Shown here: one piece after another, positions 1 through 9,097 of the stretch
How positions within the stretch are numbered: position 1 is the stretch's first letter
How the letters are laid out: each line of letters starts with the position of its first letter
Source of the DNA: Syntrophomonadaceae bacterium
GTDB taxonomy: Bacteria > Bacillota > Dethiobacteria > DTU022 > UBA8154
DNA length: 38,187 bases
NCBI GenBank assembly: GCA_007131175.1
Contig: SLRC01000103.1
Location: 1-38,187 of the forward strand
Direction of reading: 5' to 3'
Program-made: the position numbers and the translations under genes
The notes under the pieces: generated by a model
Databases searched by the model: none
Seen by the model: the letters and a program-made list of their open reading frames with translations, nothing else
What the model was told of the DNA's origin: nothing

Positions 1-1
1 C

Positions 2-373
2 TTTCTTAAAGTGAAGGAAAAGTTGGACAAAGATAAGACTGCAAAAGAGATGCTTGCCGATTTTCGCAATGCCCAATGGGAATTGCAGAAACAAAAACTG
101 GCAGGAACGGATGTCACCCCGGAACAAGAAAAACGGATTTCCAGATTACTGGAAGTTATTGGACTTAACTTATTGGTTAAAGATTTTCTTGAAGCAGAAT
201 ATCGCTTCAGCATCATGGTTGCAGACATTCAAAAAATTATTGGAGAAGCTATGGAGCCCCTCCTTTCAACAGACCTGATGGGAAGCTTTCTGAAACAGGA
301 AACTGGTGCTGCACCTTCAGAAGAGAAGGTTGGGCCAGCAGCGCAAGAAGGAAAAGACCTGCCAGAACAATAA
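2..373 (+). CDS. YlbF/YmcA family protein, 5' end cut off by window edge
   Basis: The reading frame is open to the first base of the window, so the GTG at 11 in the ORF track is probably an internal valine and the true start lies outside. The visible 123 residues begin with the typical YlbF-family pattern (charged helix, then AKEMLADFRNAQWELQ) and continue with a second long helix. The C-terminal tail is Glu/Pro/Ala-rich and looks disordered. Family members are small helical proteins; in Bacillus YlbF, YmcA and YaaT form a complex that affects RNase Y and development. Whether this copy does so is inference. It converges with the minus-strand gene at 2365, and the insertion sequence sits between them. 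Confidence 0.7.
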   Translation, partial: FLKVKEKLDKDKTAKEMLADFRNAQWELQKQKLAGTDVTPEQEKRISRLLEVIGLNLLVKDFLEAEYRFSIMVADIQKIIGEAMEPLLSTDLMGSFLKQETGAAPSEEKVGPAAQEGKDLPEQ

Positions 374-453
374 AACTAAGGGAATATCTGGTAAAATCTT
401 ATTCTCCGGACAGCTATTTTCAGGTTGCTTATTTTTTATTTTTATCGCTTTAC

Positions 454-476
454 CTAGCGTGAGTTTACTACACCAA
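454..476 (+). repeat. Left terminal inverted repeat of the IS element
   Basis: This 23-bp sequence begins CTAGCGTGA and is repeated in inverted orientation at 2324-2346 with three mismatches. It lies 126 bp upstream of the transposase ATG. Confidence 0.7.
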
Positions 477-532
477 TTGTAAAAATCACCAAAAAACCCA
501 ATCTCAAACTATATTTGCAGCAACATTAATGC

Positions 533-545
533 GTATAAACTAAAA
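533..545 (+). repeat. Subterminal 13-bp repeat of the IS (copies also at 589-601, 727-739 and inverted 2255-2267)
   Basis: GTATAAACTAAAA at 533 recurs as GTATAAACTAAAT at 589, GTATAAACTAAAG at 727 (inside the gene) and as a perfect inverted copy at 2255-2267, which spans the transposase stop codon. They may be internal transposase-binding sites or older nested ends. The function is inferred only from position. Confidence 0.5.
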
Positions 546-601
546 TATAATGTCTTAAAGTGCCTATTGACAGGCGTTAACGGATAGTGTATAAACTAAA
601 T

Positions 602-2260
602 ATGGCAACTATTCGTAAAACCAAGGTTGGTAAATACACTTACTGGCAGATTGTTGAGTCCCGCAGGGTTAACGGCAAGCCAAGGCCCTTTGTGCTGGCC
701 CATTTGGGCACTGCTGAACAGCTATTGTATAAACTAAAGGAGGGACCGTTAAAAAAGAAAGTTCGTTCAGCATCCCATGGAGCAGTGCACCTTTTTTACA
801 AGACTGCTGAGGAAATGGATCTGGTTAATATCTTCAGAAAATCCTTTGCCCAACAGAAGCGGGACGGCTTGGAAACGGGCCAATCTCTGTTGCTTGCGGC
901 CTTGCACCGGGCCATCTGCCCGGGCAGCAAAAGAGCCTTCGCCAGCTGGGCAAAGCAAACCACCTTGCCGCAGCTGGTAAAATTTGATCCGAAAAAACTC
1001 GACAGCCAGCATTTCTGGGACCAGATGGATACGGTAAGTGAAGAGGTTCTGGATAAAGTGGAAAGGGAAATCACCTTGAAGCTTAAAGAAAAAGGTTTTC
1101 TTTCCCCCAGGCTTTTATTCTACGATCTGACCAACTTCTTCACCTACATCGACTCGGCAAACGGAAAAGCGGAACTGGTAAGGCGGGGGCATAACAAGCA
1201 AAAGCGCAATGATTTAAAACAGTTCGGCCTCATCCAAGTGGTCACCAGGGATTTCCTTCTCCCCGTCTTCTCCTCCGTCTATGCGGGTAACAAAACGTAT
1301 AAGGAGCTTTTCATTCCCCAGCTCACTAAGCTGCGCAAAGAGCTTGCAGAACTGAGCATCTCTGTAGAAGAGATTACCCTTGTTTTCGATAAAGGCAGCA
1401 ACACCAAGGACAACTTCGCTGCGCTGGATGAAGAGGAAATACCCTTTGTAGCCAGTCTGAGTGCCGCTTATCATGAGGATCTAATCAATATACCGGATAG
1501 CAGTTACACAAAAACAGAAGAACTTGTATACTGTCGTACCCGTAAAAAGATCTGGGGCAAGGAACGAACAGTTGTGCTCTACATCAGCGAAAAGCTGTGC
1601 CAGGGCCAAATTCGCGGCCTTAAGCAAACGCTGGCAAAAAAATATGAGCAGTTAAGCGCACTGAAAACAGCGCTGTTAAACCCCCGAGTACGGAAAAAGG
1701 AGCGTTCTGCTGTTGAAAAAAAGGTCCAGGAAATTCTCAAGGGTGAACGGGTGCCGGAACTGGTCAAGGTAACGATCCTGGAAAAAGAAAAGGGACGTTT
1801 CGACCTGAGCTGGGAACTTAACAATGAATTTTACCAGTGGCTCACAAAGACCTACTATGGGAAAAAGATCCTGGTCACCTGTCGGGACGAATGGAGCAGC
1901 GAAGATATTATTGCCGCATATCACGGCCAAAGCAACGTGGAACGGGTGTTTAAGCATTTCAAGAATCCTTACCACAACACTGTACGGCCCCTGTTTCACT
2001 GGACGGATCAGAAGATCAAGGTACACACCTTTATTTGTGTTGCCGGGTTGTTGCTGTCCCAGCTGGTATGGAAAAAGGCTAAGGAGCTTGGCTACACCTC
2101 CTCCATTGAAACTATTATTGATGAGCTATCCAAGGTAAGACAGACGGAAATTGTTACAATAACCGGCTTGGAAGGCAAGGCTCCCAAAGAAATTCAACTG
2201 GAAGATATGGAACCGGAGCTTGAAAAAATGTATACCGATATGGTGAATTTAACGTTTTAG
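602..2260 (+). CDS. IS1634-family (IS4 superfamily) DDE transposase
   Basis: The 552-residue protein catalyses cut-and-paste movement of the surrounding element. The N-terminus (ATIRKTKVGKYTYWQIVES) is typical of the long IS1634-type transposases. The likely catalytic triad is Asp175 in FYDLTNFF, Asp263 in LVFDKGSN and Glu447 in the GQSNVERVFKHFK segment, with the large insertion between the second Asp and the Glu that this group carries. No internal stop or frameshift is seen, so it may be active. I start at the ATG at 602, not the GTG at 587 in the ORF track, because the protein homology begins with MATIRK. The GTG lies inside a repeated TATAAACTAAA motif that may be a regulatory or transposase-binding site. 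No good ribosome site precedes either start. Confidence 0.85.
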   Translation: MATIRKTKVGKYTYWQIVESRRVNGKPRPFVLAHLGTAEQLLYKLKEGPLKKKVRSASHGAVHLFYKTAEEMDLVNIFRKSFAQQKRDGLETGQSLLLAALHRAICPGSKRAFASWAKQTTLPQLVKFDPKKLDSQHFWDQMDTVSEEVLDKVEREITLKLKEKGFLSPRLLFYDLTNFFTYIDSANGKAELVRRGHNKQKRNDLKQFGLIQVVTRDFLLPVFSSVYAGNKTYKELFIPQLTKLRKELAELSISVEEITLVFDKGSNTKDNFAALDEEEIPFVASLSAAYHEDLINIPDSSYTKTEELVYCRTRKKIWGKERTVVLYISEKLCQGQIRGLKQTLAKKYEQLSALKTALLNPRVRKKERSAVEKKVQEILKGERVPELVKVTILEKEKGRFDLSWELNNEFYQWLTKTYYGKKILVTCRDEWSSEDIIAAYHGQSNVERVFKHFKNPYHNTVRPLFHWTDQKIKVHTFICVAGLLLSQLVWKKAKELGYTSSIETIIDELSKVRQTEIVTITGLEGKAPKEIQLEDMEPELEKMYTDMVNLTF

Positions 2261-2323
2261 TTTATACAGTACCGGTGTCCCACAAATGCACTTTTCCAGT
2301 AGCCTGAAAGACCATATTTTATG

Positions 2324-2346
2324 TTGGCGTTGTAAAGTCACGCTAG
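2324..2346 (-). repeat. Right terminal inverted repeat of the IS element
   Basis: Read on the minus strand this begins CTAGCGTGACTTTACAACGC and matches the left end at 20 of 23 positions. It lies 64 bp after the transposase stop codon and 18 bp before the stop of the convergent gene at 2365. Confidence 0.7.
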
Positions 2347-2364
2347 TCAGTTCGGTAATAACGT

Positions 2365-2937
2365 CTATTTTGTTTCTTCTGCCCCTTCTTCTTCATCATC
2401 ATCATCATCTTCTTCTTCACCCGTATCCTTTTTCTCCCAGAAAGGAACGATGCGACTAAGCAACCGGTTCTCACTATCTACAAAATTCCATACTACACCA
2501 TCGTGGTCAACATCCCGGCGGTCTACTGTAATAACATGAAAATATTTTTCTTTTGGTTCCACCTCAACACGGATATCCACCCCGTCATCAAGGGCAGGCA
2601 GAACGTCCAGGCTTTGAATCTCCCCATTTACCGCAAAAACAGCTATTTCCTGGGCTGCATTAAAGGGATAATCGGGAAGTGCTATACCCATATCCTGGGA
2701 AACCCTGGCCCATTCTTCATAATCGGCAACTAGAGTAAATGAAACGGGTGAAGAAATAACGCCACTATCCGTGGTAGTAAACATGATCCCCCCCGGTTCC
2801 TCGGGAGGTGCAACCACTTGTTCCGCGCGGAAAAAATTGTCGTAAACAGTCAGGCTGAGCAGCAATACCAATAAAAACAACAACGGAATCAGACGCCGCA
2901 CCTCTACAACAAAAAATTTGCCTTTCTTTTTCATCAT
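2365..2937 (-). CDS. Membrane-anchored protein of unknown function (PrcB-like at best)
   Basis: This 190-residue protein has a short basic cytoplasmic start (MMKKKGKFF), one hydrophobic segment at about residues 13-28, and an extracytoplasmic domain. That domain has the order 'SFTLVADYEEWARV...EIAVFAVNGEI', which loosely recalls PrcB-type domains (a surface-protease partner). I treat that resemblance as weak. The last 20 residues are almost all Asp/Glu, encoded by a run of GAT/GAA-type triplets. A GGAGGGG ribosome site lies directly upstream of the ATG pair. It is the first gene after the end of the heat-shock operon on the same strand, but the 116-bp gap suggests separate expression. It could also be a species-level orphan. 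Confidence 0.6.
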   Translation of the reverse strand: MMKKKGKFFVVEVRRLIPLLFLLVLLLSLTVYDNFFRAEQVVAPPEEPGGIMFTTTDSGVISSPVSFTLVADYEEWARVSQDMGIALPDYPFNAAQEIAVFAVNGEIQSLDVLPALDDGVDIRVEVEPKEKYFHVITVDRRDVDHDGVVWNFVDSENRLLSRIVPFWEKKDTGEEEDDDDDEEEGAEETK

Positions 2938-3053
2938 TCTCCCCTCCGCATAAATAAATACTTAATCTTTCCCATGATCATATGCAAGGGGAAGAACGAT
3001 TATGCCATCGGTAACAGAATTCAAGAGGCAGAATTAGACCCTCTTTATTAACT

Positions 3054-4382
3054 TTAATGAATTGTGCCTTTTAGATATTCCTCTGTGGTGGATTGGAGCA
3101 GGACGTTTCGTATCTGACCACGCAAATCCGCTGTGGCGTGAACTCGCACACGGAGGTAATTGGTGGTCAATCCTTCAAGCAACATGGGGGCATGGGCTTC
3201 CCCCATATCTTTAACCTTAACAGTTTTTTCAAATAGAACGGGAAGGATGCATCCATCAAAGCTATGAAAAAACTTTCTTGAAAGAATTTTACCAAGAGCA
3301 ATCATTTCCCGGCTCCGTTCCTTTTTAACTGCAGGAGAGACAACCGGAGTCATTTTTTCGGCCCGGGTACCACGCCGTGGTGAAAAAGGAAATACATGCA
3401 GACGGCTAAACCCACACTCTTCCACAAAGGAAAGGGTGTTTTTAAAGTGTTTATCCGTTTCACCGGGAAAACCAACTATGACGTCGCTACTCACGGCAAG
3501 ATCGGGTATAACAACGCGTAAATTATTCAGCAAGGTTCTATAGTAATCAGTATCATAGTGCCTGCCCATCCTTCGTAAAATAGTATCATCGCCGCTTTGC
3601 AGCGGAATATGAAGGTGAGGACAGATATTATTATTTTTGCCTATTACATTAATAAGTCCTTCACTAAAATCGGCCGGTTCGATGGAACTAAGGCGAAGTC
3701 GCTGTATGCCTGGAAGGTGCACTGCTTTGTTTAATAAAGCAGCAAGGGTTTTGGGAGGGTTTAAATCCACTCCATAAAGGCCAAGGTGAACACCTGTAAG
3801 TACGATCTCCAGGTAACCGGCATCAATAATCTCCCGCAAGCTCTGCAGGGCTTGCGAGGATGGAAGGCTGCGCAGAGGGCCTCTGGCCAGGGGAATCACA
3901 CAATAACTACAGTATCGATCACAACCGTCCTGAATTTTAAGAAATGCTCTGGTACGATCCTGTTCAGGAGTCCAGGGTAATTTTTCAAAGTGACCCTTAT
4001 GGCCATAAGGCTGGACATTATGCAACACCTCTTCACCTTGCAGCTTCTTTTTAATAAGGCTTGGCAATATAAGGCGTTGCGTAGTCCCGGCAACCAGATC
4101 CACACCAGGGAGAGCAGCAACCGCATCTGGTTCAACCTGGGAGTAACAGCCACAAACAACCACCATCCCTTGGGGGTTTTGGCGCCTGGCCTGGCGTACT
4201 ATCTGTCGTGATTTACGATCGGCCAAATGGGTAACGGTACAGGTGTTAATGATATAAACATCCGCCCACGCCTTGAAAGGGACAAGGGAAAAACCCTCTT
4301 TGCGGAACTGTTCCCTGAGAGCTTCCGTTTCATAATAATTCACTTTACAACCAAGGGTTTGAAATGCCACCTTGAGAGACAC
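3054..4382 (-). CDS. mtaB: tRNA ms2t6A37 methylthiotransferase MtaB
   Basis: The 442-residue radical SAM methylthiotransferase converts t6A to ms2t6A at position 37 of tRNAs that read ANN codons. The N-terminal UPF0004 domain carries the auxiliary-cluster cysteines at about 12 (LGCKVN), 48 (NTCTV) and 77 (VCGCY). The radical SAM motif CxxxCxxC is at residues 154-161 (CDRYCSYC). A C-terminal TRAM-like region follows. The LGCKVN start distinguishes MtaB from MiaB and RimO. Translation starts at a GTG 23 bp after the rsmE stop, with AGAGG upstream. It is the last gene of the dnaK operon, and the rsmE-mtaB pair after dnaJ is a familiar Firmicute arrangement. Confidence 0.93.
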   Translation of the reverse strand: MSLKVAFQTLGCKVNYYETEALREQFRKEGFSLVPFKAWADVYIINTCTVTHLADRKSRQIVRQARRQNPQGMVVVCGCYSQVEPDAVAALPGVDLVAGTTQRLILPSLIKKKLQGEEVLHNVQPYGHKGHFEKLPWTPEQDRTRAFLKIQDGCDRYCSYCVIPLARGPLRSLPSSQALQSLREIIDAGYLEIVLTGVHLGLYGVDLNPPKTLAALLNKAVHLPGIQRLRLSSIEPADFSEGLINVIGKNNNICPHLHIPLQSGDDTILRRMGRHYDTDYYRTLLNNLRVVIPDLAVSSDVIVGFPGETDKHFKNTLSFVEECGFSRLHVFPFSPRRGTRAEKMTPVVSPAVKKERSREMIALGKILSRKFFHSFDGCILPVLFEKTVKVKDMGEAHAPMLLEGLTTNYLRVRVHATADLRGQIRNVLLQSTTEEYLKGTIH

Positions 4383-4405
4383 ACATATACCTCTTTTTCA
4401 ATAAG

Positions 4406-5155
4406 TTAACCAAGGTCACCCCAAAGTGCCATAATTACGGAAATTACTGCGAGGGGGGCATGCTGTGCGCTTAAAATACGAGGCCCCAGGCTTACCGGGC
4501 GGACAGGGGAAAGCCCTTCCAGCTGCTTCATCTCTAAGGAAGTTATGCCTCCCTCCGGCCCGGTAAAAACCAGGACTTCCCCTGGCGGAACTTTAATGCC
4601 CTGTAATAATGATAATAGTCCCCTTTTCTTTTCCTTTTCCCAAGGGACTATCGCTAACTCTTTTTCAGCAATAAGTTTCAGCAAGGCCTCAAACTCCAGG
4701 GGAAAGTGTACCTGCGGAATATAACTGCGACGACAAAGTGCTGACGCAGCCATGGCAATTTTTTGCCAACGGGACACTTTTCCCTCCCTTTTGGCTCCGG
4801 GCAACTGGACTACTGTGCGACTGGTAACCACAGGGATAATTGTTTTCACACCAAATTCCACCGCTGCGCGTATCATCTGATCCATTTTTTCACCTTTGGT
4901 AATTCCGGTGATAAGGGTAACATCAATGGGAGGTTCACTATTTGGCACCAGCTCTTCTTCAATTACAGCCTGGGAAAGATGACCGCCCTGTACCACCAGT
5001 CGGGCCTGCCATGCCCGCCCAATGCCATCGGACAGCACTATTTTGTCGCCTTCTTTAAGACGGAGGACTCGGATATGCTGAACCGTTTCCCCGGGCAGGG
5101 GAATAAAACCATTGCGTAATTCAGCAGGGAAAAGGAAAAACCATGCACCTGACAT
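4406..5155 (-). CDS. rsmE: 16S rRNA m3U1498 methyltransferase RsmE, with altered C-terminal motif
   Basis: The 249-residue SPOUT enzyme methylates N3 of U1498 in 16S rRNA using AdoMet. It has the N-terminal PUA-like RNA-binding part (LPGETVQHIRVLRLKEGD) and the knotted C-terminal domain with FTGPEGGIT. The last SPOUT motif, normally LGxRILRxETA, here reads LGPRILSAQHA: the Arg and the Glu-Thr are replaced. This is a direct reading, not a frameshift, since the frame continues normally to VISVIMALWGDLG. Function may be kept or weakened. The ATG has an AGGAG site 8 bp upstream. The gene follows dnaJ by 26 bp and precedes mtaB by 23 bp, so all three are probably cotranscribed. Confidence 0.9.
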   Translation of the reverse strand: MSGAWFFLFPAELRNGFIPLPGETVQHIRVLRLKEGDKIVLSDGIGRAWQARLVVQGGHLSQAVIEEELVPNSEPPIDVTLITGITKGEKMDQMIRAAVEFGVKTIIPVVTSRTVVQLPGAKREGKVSRWQKIAMAASALCRRSYIPQVHFPLEFEALLKLIAEKELAIVPWEKEKKRGLLSLLQGIKVPPGEVLVFTGPEGGITSLEMKQLEGLSPVRPVSLGPRILSAQHAPLAVISVIMALWGDLG

Positions 5156-5181
5156 AAATTAGACTCCTAAGTGGGCAAACC

Positions 5182-6315
5182 TTACTTGCCGCCCAGAGTA
5201 TCTTTTACCTTATCAAAAAACCCCTTTTCCGACTGGCTACTTACTTTGGCGCCTCCTGCCTCCGCAAATTCGCGCAATATCTTTTTTTGGCGGGGATTGA
5301 GACGCCGTGGAATTTCCACTTTAACGCTTACCAGCAGATCCCCCCGGCCATAACCTTTCAAATGGGGCACTCCCTCACCCTTTAGACGAAAAACAGTTCC
5401 CGTTTGTGTCCCTTCAGGAATATTAAAATGGGCCACATCATCGATGGTAGTAACCTCTATCTCTCCGCCCAAAGCAGCATCAATCATGCTAATAGGCACT
5501 TCACAACTAAGGTTATCCCCCCGACGCTTAAAAATATCGTGCACACGTATATGAATAATTACGTAGAGATCACCGGGAGAGCCTCCCCGTATACCCCCTT
5601 CACCTTCTCCGTTAAGGCGCAGACGGGAGCCATCCTCAACCCCGGCCGGGATCTTTACCTCGATCTCCCGATCACGGGTAATACGACCATCGCCGCGACA
5701 ATTAGGACAACGGTCTTTCACAACACGTCCCTCGCCGCGACAGGCTTCGCAGGTACGTATACTGACGAAACTGCCAAAGGCTGTATTACGCACCACCTGC
5801 TGTTGACCTGTCCCGCCACAAGCGGAGCACGTTTCGGCGGCTGAGCCATCCCTGGCACCGCTACCCCCGCAATCAGAGCATGTTTCCCTGCGGGGGATTT
5901 TTATATGGGTTTCTTTACCCTTCACCACATCCTCCAGGGTAATCTCCATGTCATAACGGAGATCGGCTCCCCGTTGGGGACCTGCCTGCCGCCTGGTGCG
6001 GCGTGAACCTGTGAAGCCGCCACCAAAGAACGTCTCAAAAATATCCTCAATTCCGGAGCCAAAATCACCCATGCCACCAAATCCGCCATAGCTTTCATCC
6101 TGATGACCAAAACGATCATAGTGCCTTCTTTTTTGCGGGTCACTTAAAGTATCATATGCTTCCTTTATTTCCTTGAACTTTGTTTCTGTTTCCTTGTTTC
6201 CGCCATTCATGTCAGGATGGTATTGCCGGGCCAAACGGCGATAGGCTTTTTTAATATCTTCTGACCCGGCATCCCTGTTTAGCCCCAGCACCTCATAAAA
6301 ATCCCTTTTGGCCAT
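5182..6315 (-). CDS. dnaJ: Chaperone DnaJ (Hsp40)
   Basis: This 377-residue co-chaperone delivers unfolded clients to DnaK and stimulates its ATPase. All canonical parts are present: a J domain (1-70) with HPD at 33-35, a Gly/Phe-rich linker (about 75-105), and four zinc-binding CxxCxGxG repeats from Cys146 (CSDCGGSG, CSACGGTG, CEACRGEG, CPNCRGDG). The C-terminal substrate domains follow. It is a full-length class I DnaJ. It lies 203 bp downstream of dnaK with a stable hairpin in the gap, so its level may be set separately from dnaK within the same operon. Confidence 0.97.
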   Translation of the reverse strand: MAKRDFYEVLGLNRDAGSEDIKKAYRRLARQYHPDMNGGNKETETKFKEIKEAYDTLSDPQKRRHYDRFGHQDESYGGFGGMGDFGSGIEDIFETFFGGGFTGSRRTRRQAGPQRGADLRYDMEITLEDVVKGKETHIKIPRRETCSDCGGSGARDGSAAETCSACGGTGQQQVVRNTAFGSFVSIRTCEACRGEGRVVKDRCPNCRGDGRITRDREIEVKIPAGVEDGSRLRLNGEGEGGIRGGSPGDLYVIIHIRVHDIFKRRGDNLSCEVPISMIDAALGGEIEVTTIDDVAHFNIPEGTQTGTVFRLKGEGVPHLKGYGRGDLLVSVKVEIPRRLNPRQKKILREFAEAGGAKVSSQSEKGFFDKVKDTLGGK

Positions 6316-6412
6316 TTACATTCTCGCCCCTAACTACATATTAACATTTCAGTTTAAGACAAAACCCCTACAAGTATAACAATAAATATAATAAATACCT
6401 TTACAGCACAAC

Positions 6413-6438
6413 CACGGGCGAAGCATGCCTCGCCCGTG
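6413..6438 (-). other. Stable hairpin between dnaK and dnaJ
   Basis: The arms CACGGGCGA and TCGCCCGTG form a perfect 9-bp GC-rich stem, with GCATGC in the loop region. No U-tract follows on either strand, so it is not a classical terminator. On the operon mRNA it could act as a processing or stability element that lowers dnaJ relative to dnaK. That role is inference. Confidence 0.55.
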
Positions 6439-6518
6439 AACAGTATATTATATAGGTCTTATCTTTATCTCTGTTAACCATATCTTCTACTTACTGCTTT
6501 CTGGTTCCTGCCTTTTAA

Positions 6519-8387
6519 TTATTTTTTTTCTTCGTCATCCACAACTTCATAATCAGCGTCGACCACACCATCGTCTGCAGCGTCACCGGGTTGTTCTTCA
6601 GCTGTCTGGCCCGAAGCTCCTGTTGCACCTCCTCCCGCAGCCTCCTCCTCTTTGCGTACCTGCTCATACAACTCAGAGGATACCTGGTGCAGCGTTGTGC
6701 TCAGTTTCTCTGAAACCTCCTTAATACGGGAAGCATCATCACCACTTACAGCATCTTTCAATTCCTGGATAACCTTTTCTATTTCTTCCTTTTTATCTGC
6801 GCTTACTTTTTCGCCCAGATCCCGCAGTGTTTTTTCCGAGGAGTAGATCAGCGAATCGGCCTGGTTGCGGCTTTCGGCTAGCTCTTTTCGTATTTTATCC
6901 TCTTGCTCATATTTTTGTGACTGATTAACCATTTCTTCAATTTCTTCATTGCTTAATCCGGAAGTGGCTGTAATTGTAACTTTCTGTTCCTTACCCGTTG
7001 CCAGGTCCTTGGCAGAAACATTAACGATACCGTTTGCATCAATATCAAAAGAGACTTCGATCTGTGGAACACCTCGCGGGGCAGGGGGAATACCATCAAG
7101 CACAAACCTCCCGAGCGTTTTATTGTCAGTTGCCATAGGACGCTCACCCTGCAGTACATGAATCTCCACACTGGTCTGGCTGTCGGCGGCAGTGGAAAAG
7201 ATTTGTTTCTTAGATGTGGGGATGGTTGTATTCCTTTCAATAATCTTGGTAAAAACACCACCCAGGGTCTCAATGCCCAGTGATAAGGGTGTAACATCGA
7301 GCAATAGTACATCTTTTACCTCTCCCGAAAGAACACCTGCTTGAATGGCTGCACCAAGGGAAACCACCTCGTCAGGGTTAACACCCTTGCTGGGTTCCTT
7401 TCCCGTAATGTCCTTAATAACTTTTTGCACATAAGGAATACGTGTTGATCCCCCAACGAGAATTACCTTATCGATCTCCTTTGGATCCAAGCCCGAATCA
7501 GAGATAGCCTGTTTCATTGGTCCTACCGTTTTATCCACCAGGTCAGAAATAAGGTCCTCAAATTTGGCCCGTGTAAGATTAATATCCAGATGCTTGGGCC
7601 CATCGGCCGTTGCCGTAACAAAAGGAAGGTTAATATTTGCCGTAGTCACGCTGGAAACTTCGATCTTAGCCTTCTCTGCAGCGTCCTTTAATCGCTGCAT
7701 GGCCATACGATCTTTGCTTAAGTCAACACCCGTTTCTTTTTTAAACTCAGCGACTAAAAATTCAACGATCCTTTCATCAAAATCATCACCGCCAAGGCGA
7801 TTGTTACCACTGGTCGCTTTCACCTCAAAAACGCCCTCGCCAAGCTCCAGAATTGAAACATCGAAGGTGCCGCCACCCAGGTCAAAAACCAGAATTGTCT
7901 GATCCTCACCTTTGTCAAGCCCGTAAGCCAGGGCTGCAGCTGTAGGTTCGTTGATAATGCGGAGAACTTCAAGACCTGCGATCTTGCCCGCATCCTTGGT
8001 AGCCTGCCTCTGACTGTCACTAAAGTATGCGGGAACTGTGATAACCGCTTTATCCACTTTTTCCCCTAAGTAACTTTCTGCATCCGCTTTTAGTTTTTGC
8101 AAAATCATAGCCGAAATCTCCGGTGGCCCATAAGTTTTACCGTCTATGTTAACAGTATATTCGTTACCCATCTCCCTTTTGATAGAGGAAATGGTGCGAT
8201 CGGGGTTTGTAATAGCCTGTCTTTTTGCCACCTGACCTACAATTCTTTCACCTTCCTTGGTAAAAGCCACCACAGAAGCGGTTAATCTGCTGCCTTCCGC
8301 ATTGGAGATGATCTCCGGCTCTCCCCCTTCCATAACAGCAACCACAGAATTTGTTGTTCCAAGGTCAATACCCACTACTTTAGACAT
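6519..8387 (-). CDS. dnaK: Chaperone DnaK (Hsp70)
   Basis: This 622-residue ATP-dependent chaperone is the centre of the cytoplasmic protein-folding machine. The nucleotide-binding domain has [13 protein letters not shown] at the start, phosphate-loop [10 protein letters not shown] and adenosine-motif [11 protein letters not shown]. The linker [16 protein letters not shown] leads into the substrate-binding domain and lid. The lid ends in a Gly/Ala-rich stretch and an acidic tail ([12 protein letters not shown]). This is the short Gram-positive type. A strong AAAGGAGG site precedes the ATG. It is the third gene of the hrcA operon and is expected to be under CIRCE/HrcA control. Confidence 0.98.
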   Translation of the reverse strand: MSKVVGIDLGTTNSVVAVMEGGEPEIISNAEGSRLTASVVAFTKEGERIVGQVAKRQAITNPDRTISSIKREMGNEYTVNIDGKTYGPPEISAMILQKLKADAESYLGEKVDKAVITVPAYFSDSQRQATKDAGKIAGLEVLRIINEPTAAALAYGLDKGEDQTILVFDLGGGTFDVSILELGEGVFEVKATSGNNRLGGDDFDERIVEFLVAEFKKETGVDLSKDRMAMQRLKDAAEKAKIEVSSVTTANINLPFVTATADGPKHLDINLTRAKFEDLISDLVDKTVGPMKQAISDSGLDPKEIDKVILVGGSTRIPYVQKVIKDITGKEPSKGVNPDEVVSLGAAIQAGVLSGEVKDVLLLDVTPLSLGIETLGGVFTKIIERNTTIPTSKKQIFSTAADSQTSVEIHVLQGERPMATDNKTLGRFVLDGIPPAPRGVPQIEVSFDIDANGIVNVSAKDLATGKEQKVTITATSGLSNEEIEEMVNQSQKYEQEDKIRKELAESRNQADSLIYSSEKTLRDLGEKVSADKKEEIEKVIQELKDAVSGDDASRIKEVSEKLSTTLHQVSSELYEQVRKEEEAAGGGATGASGQTAEEQPGDAADDGVVDADYEVVDDEEKK

Positions 8388-8454
8388 AAAATTGTCCTCC
8401 TTTGCTTTTAATTTATTAGATAATCAAAAGACTGATAATGAGACTGTATGCCAT

Positions 8455-9054
8455 TTATTTATCATTATCAACGGCCACTTTTACCATACTGGGCCGCAAT
8501 ACACGGTCCTTCATCTTATACCCTTTTTGCAACTCATCCACCACAGTATTGGGCGGATATTCACCACTTTCCTCACGTATTACAGCCTCGTGACACTGGG
8601 GGTCAAAAGGTTTACCTTTACAGTCAATGGCCTGCAATCCTTCTTTTTCCAGCAACTCTTTTAACTGTCGGGCAATCATGAATACACCGTCAAACAAACC
8701 CTCCGGGCTATCTTCAGCAGCAGCACAAGCCCGGTCCAGGTTGTCGATAACCGGTAAGAGACTTCGTATCAGTTCAATAGTTGCATAATCCACCATTTCT
8801 TGCTTTTCTGCCCGTGAGCGTTTGCGGTAATTATCAAAGTCAGCTTGCAAACGAAGCAACCGTTTGTTCAGCTCTTCATTTTCCTGTTCAAGGGCTGATA
8901 ATTTTTCCTGCACCTGTCCCGGATTCATGCTCTCAGTTTGATCCGTTTCAAACGGTGTGGAGCCTTCAGCATTATTCGATTGAGGGGATAGCGTTTCGCC
9001 TGTGTTCATTTTTCCAGGTGTTTCTCCTTTGTGGAATTTATTATGCTCATTCAA
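8455..9054 (-). CDS. grpE: Nucleotide exchange factor GrpE
   Basis: This co-chaperone releases ADP from DnaK. The N-terminus is acidic and disordered, then comes the long coiled-coil (ALEQENEELNKRLLRLQADF) with FDNYRKRSRAEKQE. The C-terminal beta domain ends LRPSMVKVAV, as in the family. The ORF track starts at a GTG at 9063, but that GTG lies inside the sequence AAAGGGGTGA, which is a near-perfect ribosome site. The TTG at 9054 sits 8 nt after it and gives the 199-residue protein reported here. The gene is 43 bp downstream of hrcA in the heat-shock operon. Confidence 0.95.
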   Translation of the reverse strand: MNEHNKFHKGETPGKMNTGETLSPQSNNAEGSTPFETDQTESMNPGQVQEKLSALEQENEELNKRLLRLQADFDNYRKRSRAEKQEMVDYATIELIRSLLPVIDNLDRACAAAEDSPEGLFDGVFMIARQLKELLEKEGLQAIDCKGKPFDPQCHEAVIREESGEYPPNTVVDELQKGYKMKDRVLRPSMVKVAVDNDK

Positions 9055-9097
9055 TATACTCACCCCTTTCTACAAGCTTTCCCGAAAAACTATTTTT

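Larger units (their letters stand above)
454..2346 (+). mobile_element. IS1634-like insertion sequence with 23-bp terminal inverted repeats
   Basis: A single transposase gene is bracketed by inverted repeats that match at 20 of 23 positions. The left end is CTAGCGTGAGTTTACTACAC... at 454-476; the right end is its complement at 2324-2346. This gives an element of about 1.89 kb, in the range for IS4/IS1634-type elements. No target-site duplication is visible in the bases just outside (left ...GCTTTAC, right TCAGTTC...), so the insertion may be old or the exact tips may be a base or two off. Family assignment rests on the transposase. Confidence 0.75.

Noticed and set aside
454-460. Target-site duplication of the IS element
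   Set aside because: The flanks (GCTTTAC on the left, TCAGTTC on the right) do not match in any 4-9 bp window.
2380-2420. Trinucleotide run (TCATCATCATC...) as a repeat or CRISPR-like feature
   Set aside because: It is in frame and encodes the Asp/Glu-rich tail of the 2365 gene. No spacer pattern exists.
5404-5844. 146-residue plus-strand ORF
   Set aside because: It lies wholly antisense to dnaJ, over the GC-rich zinc-finger region, and has no family pattern or ribosome site. It is a shadow frame.
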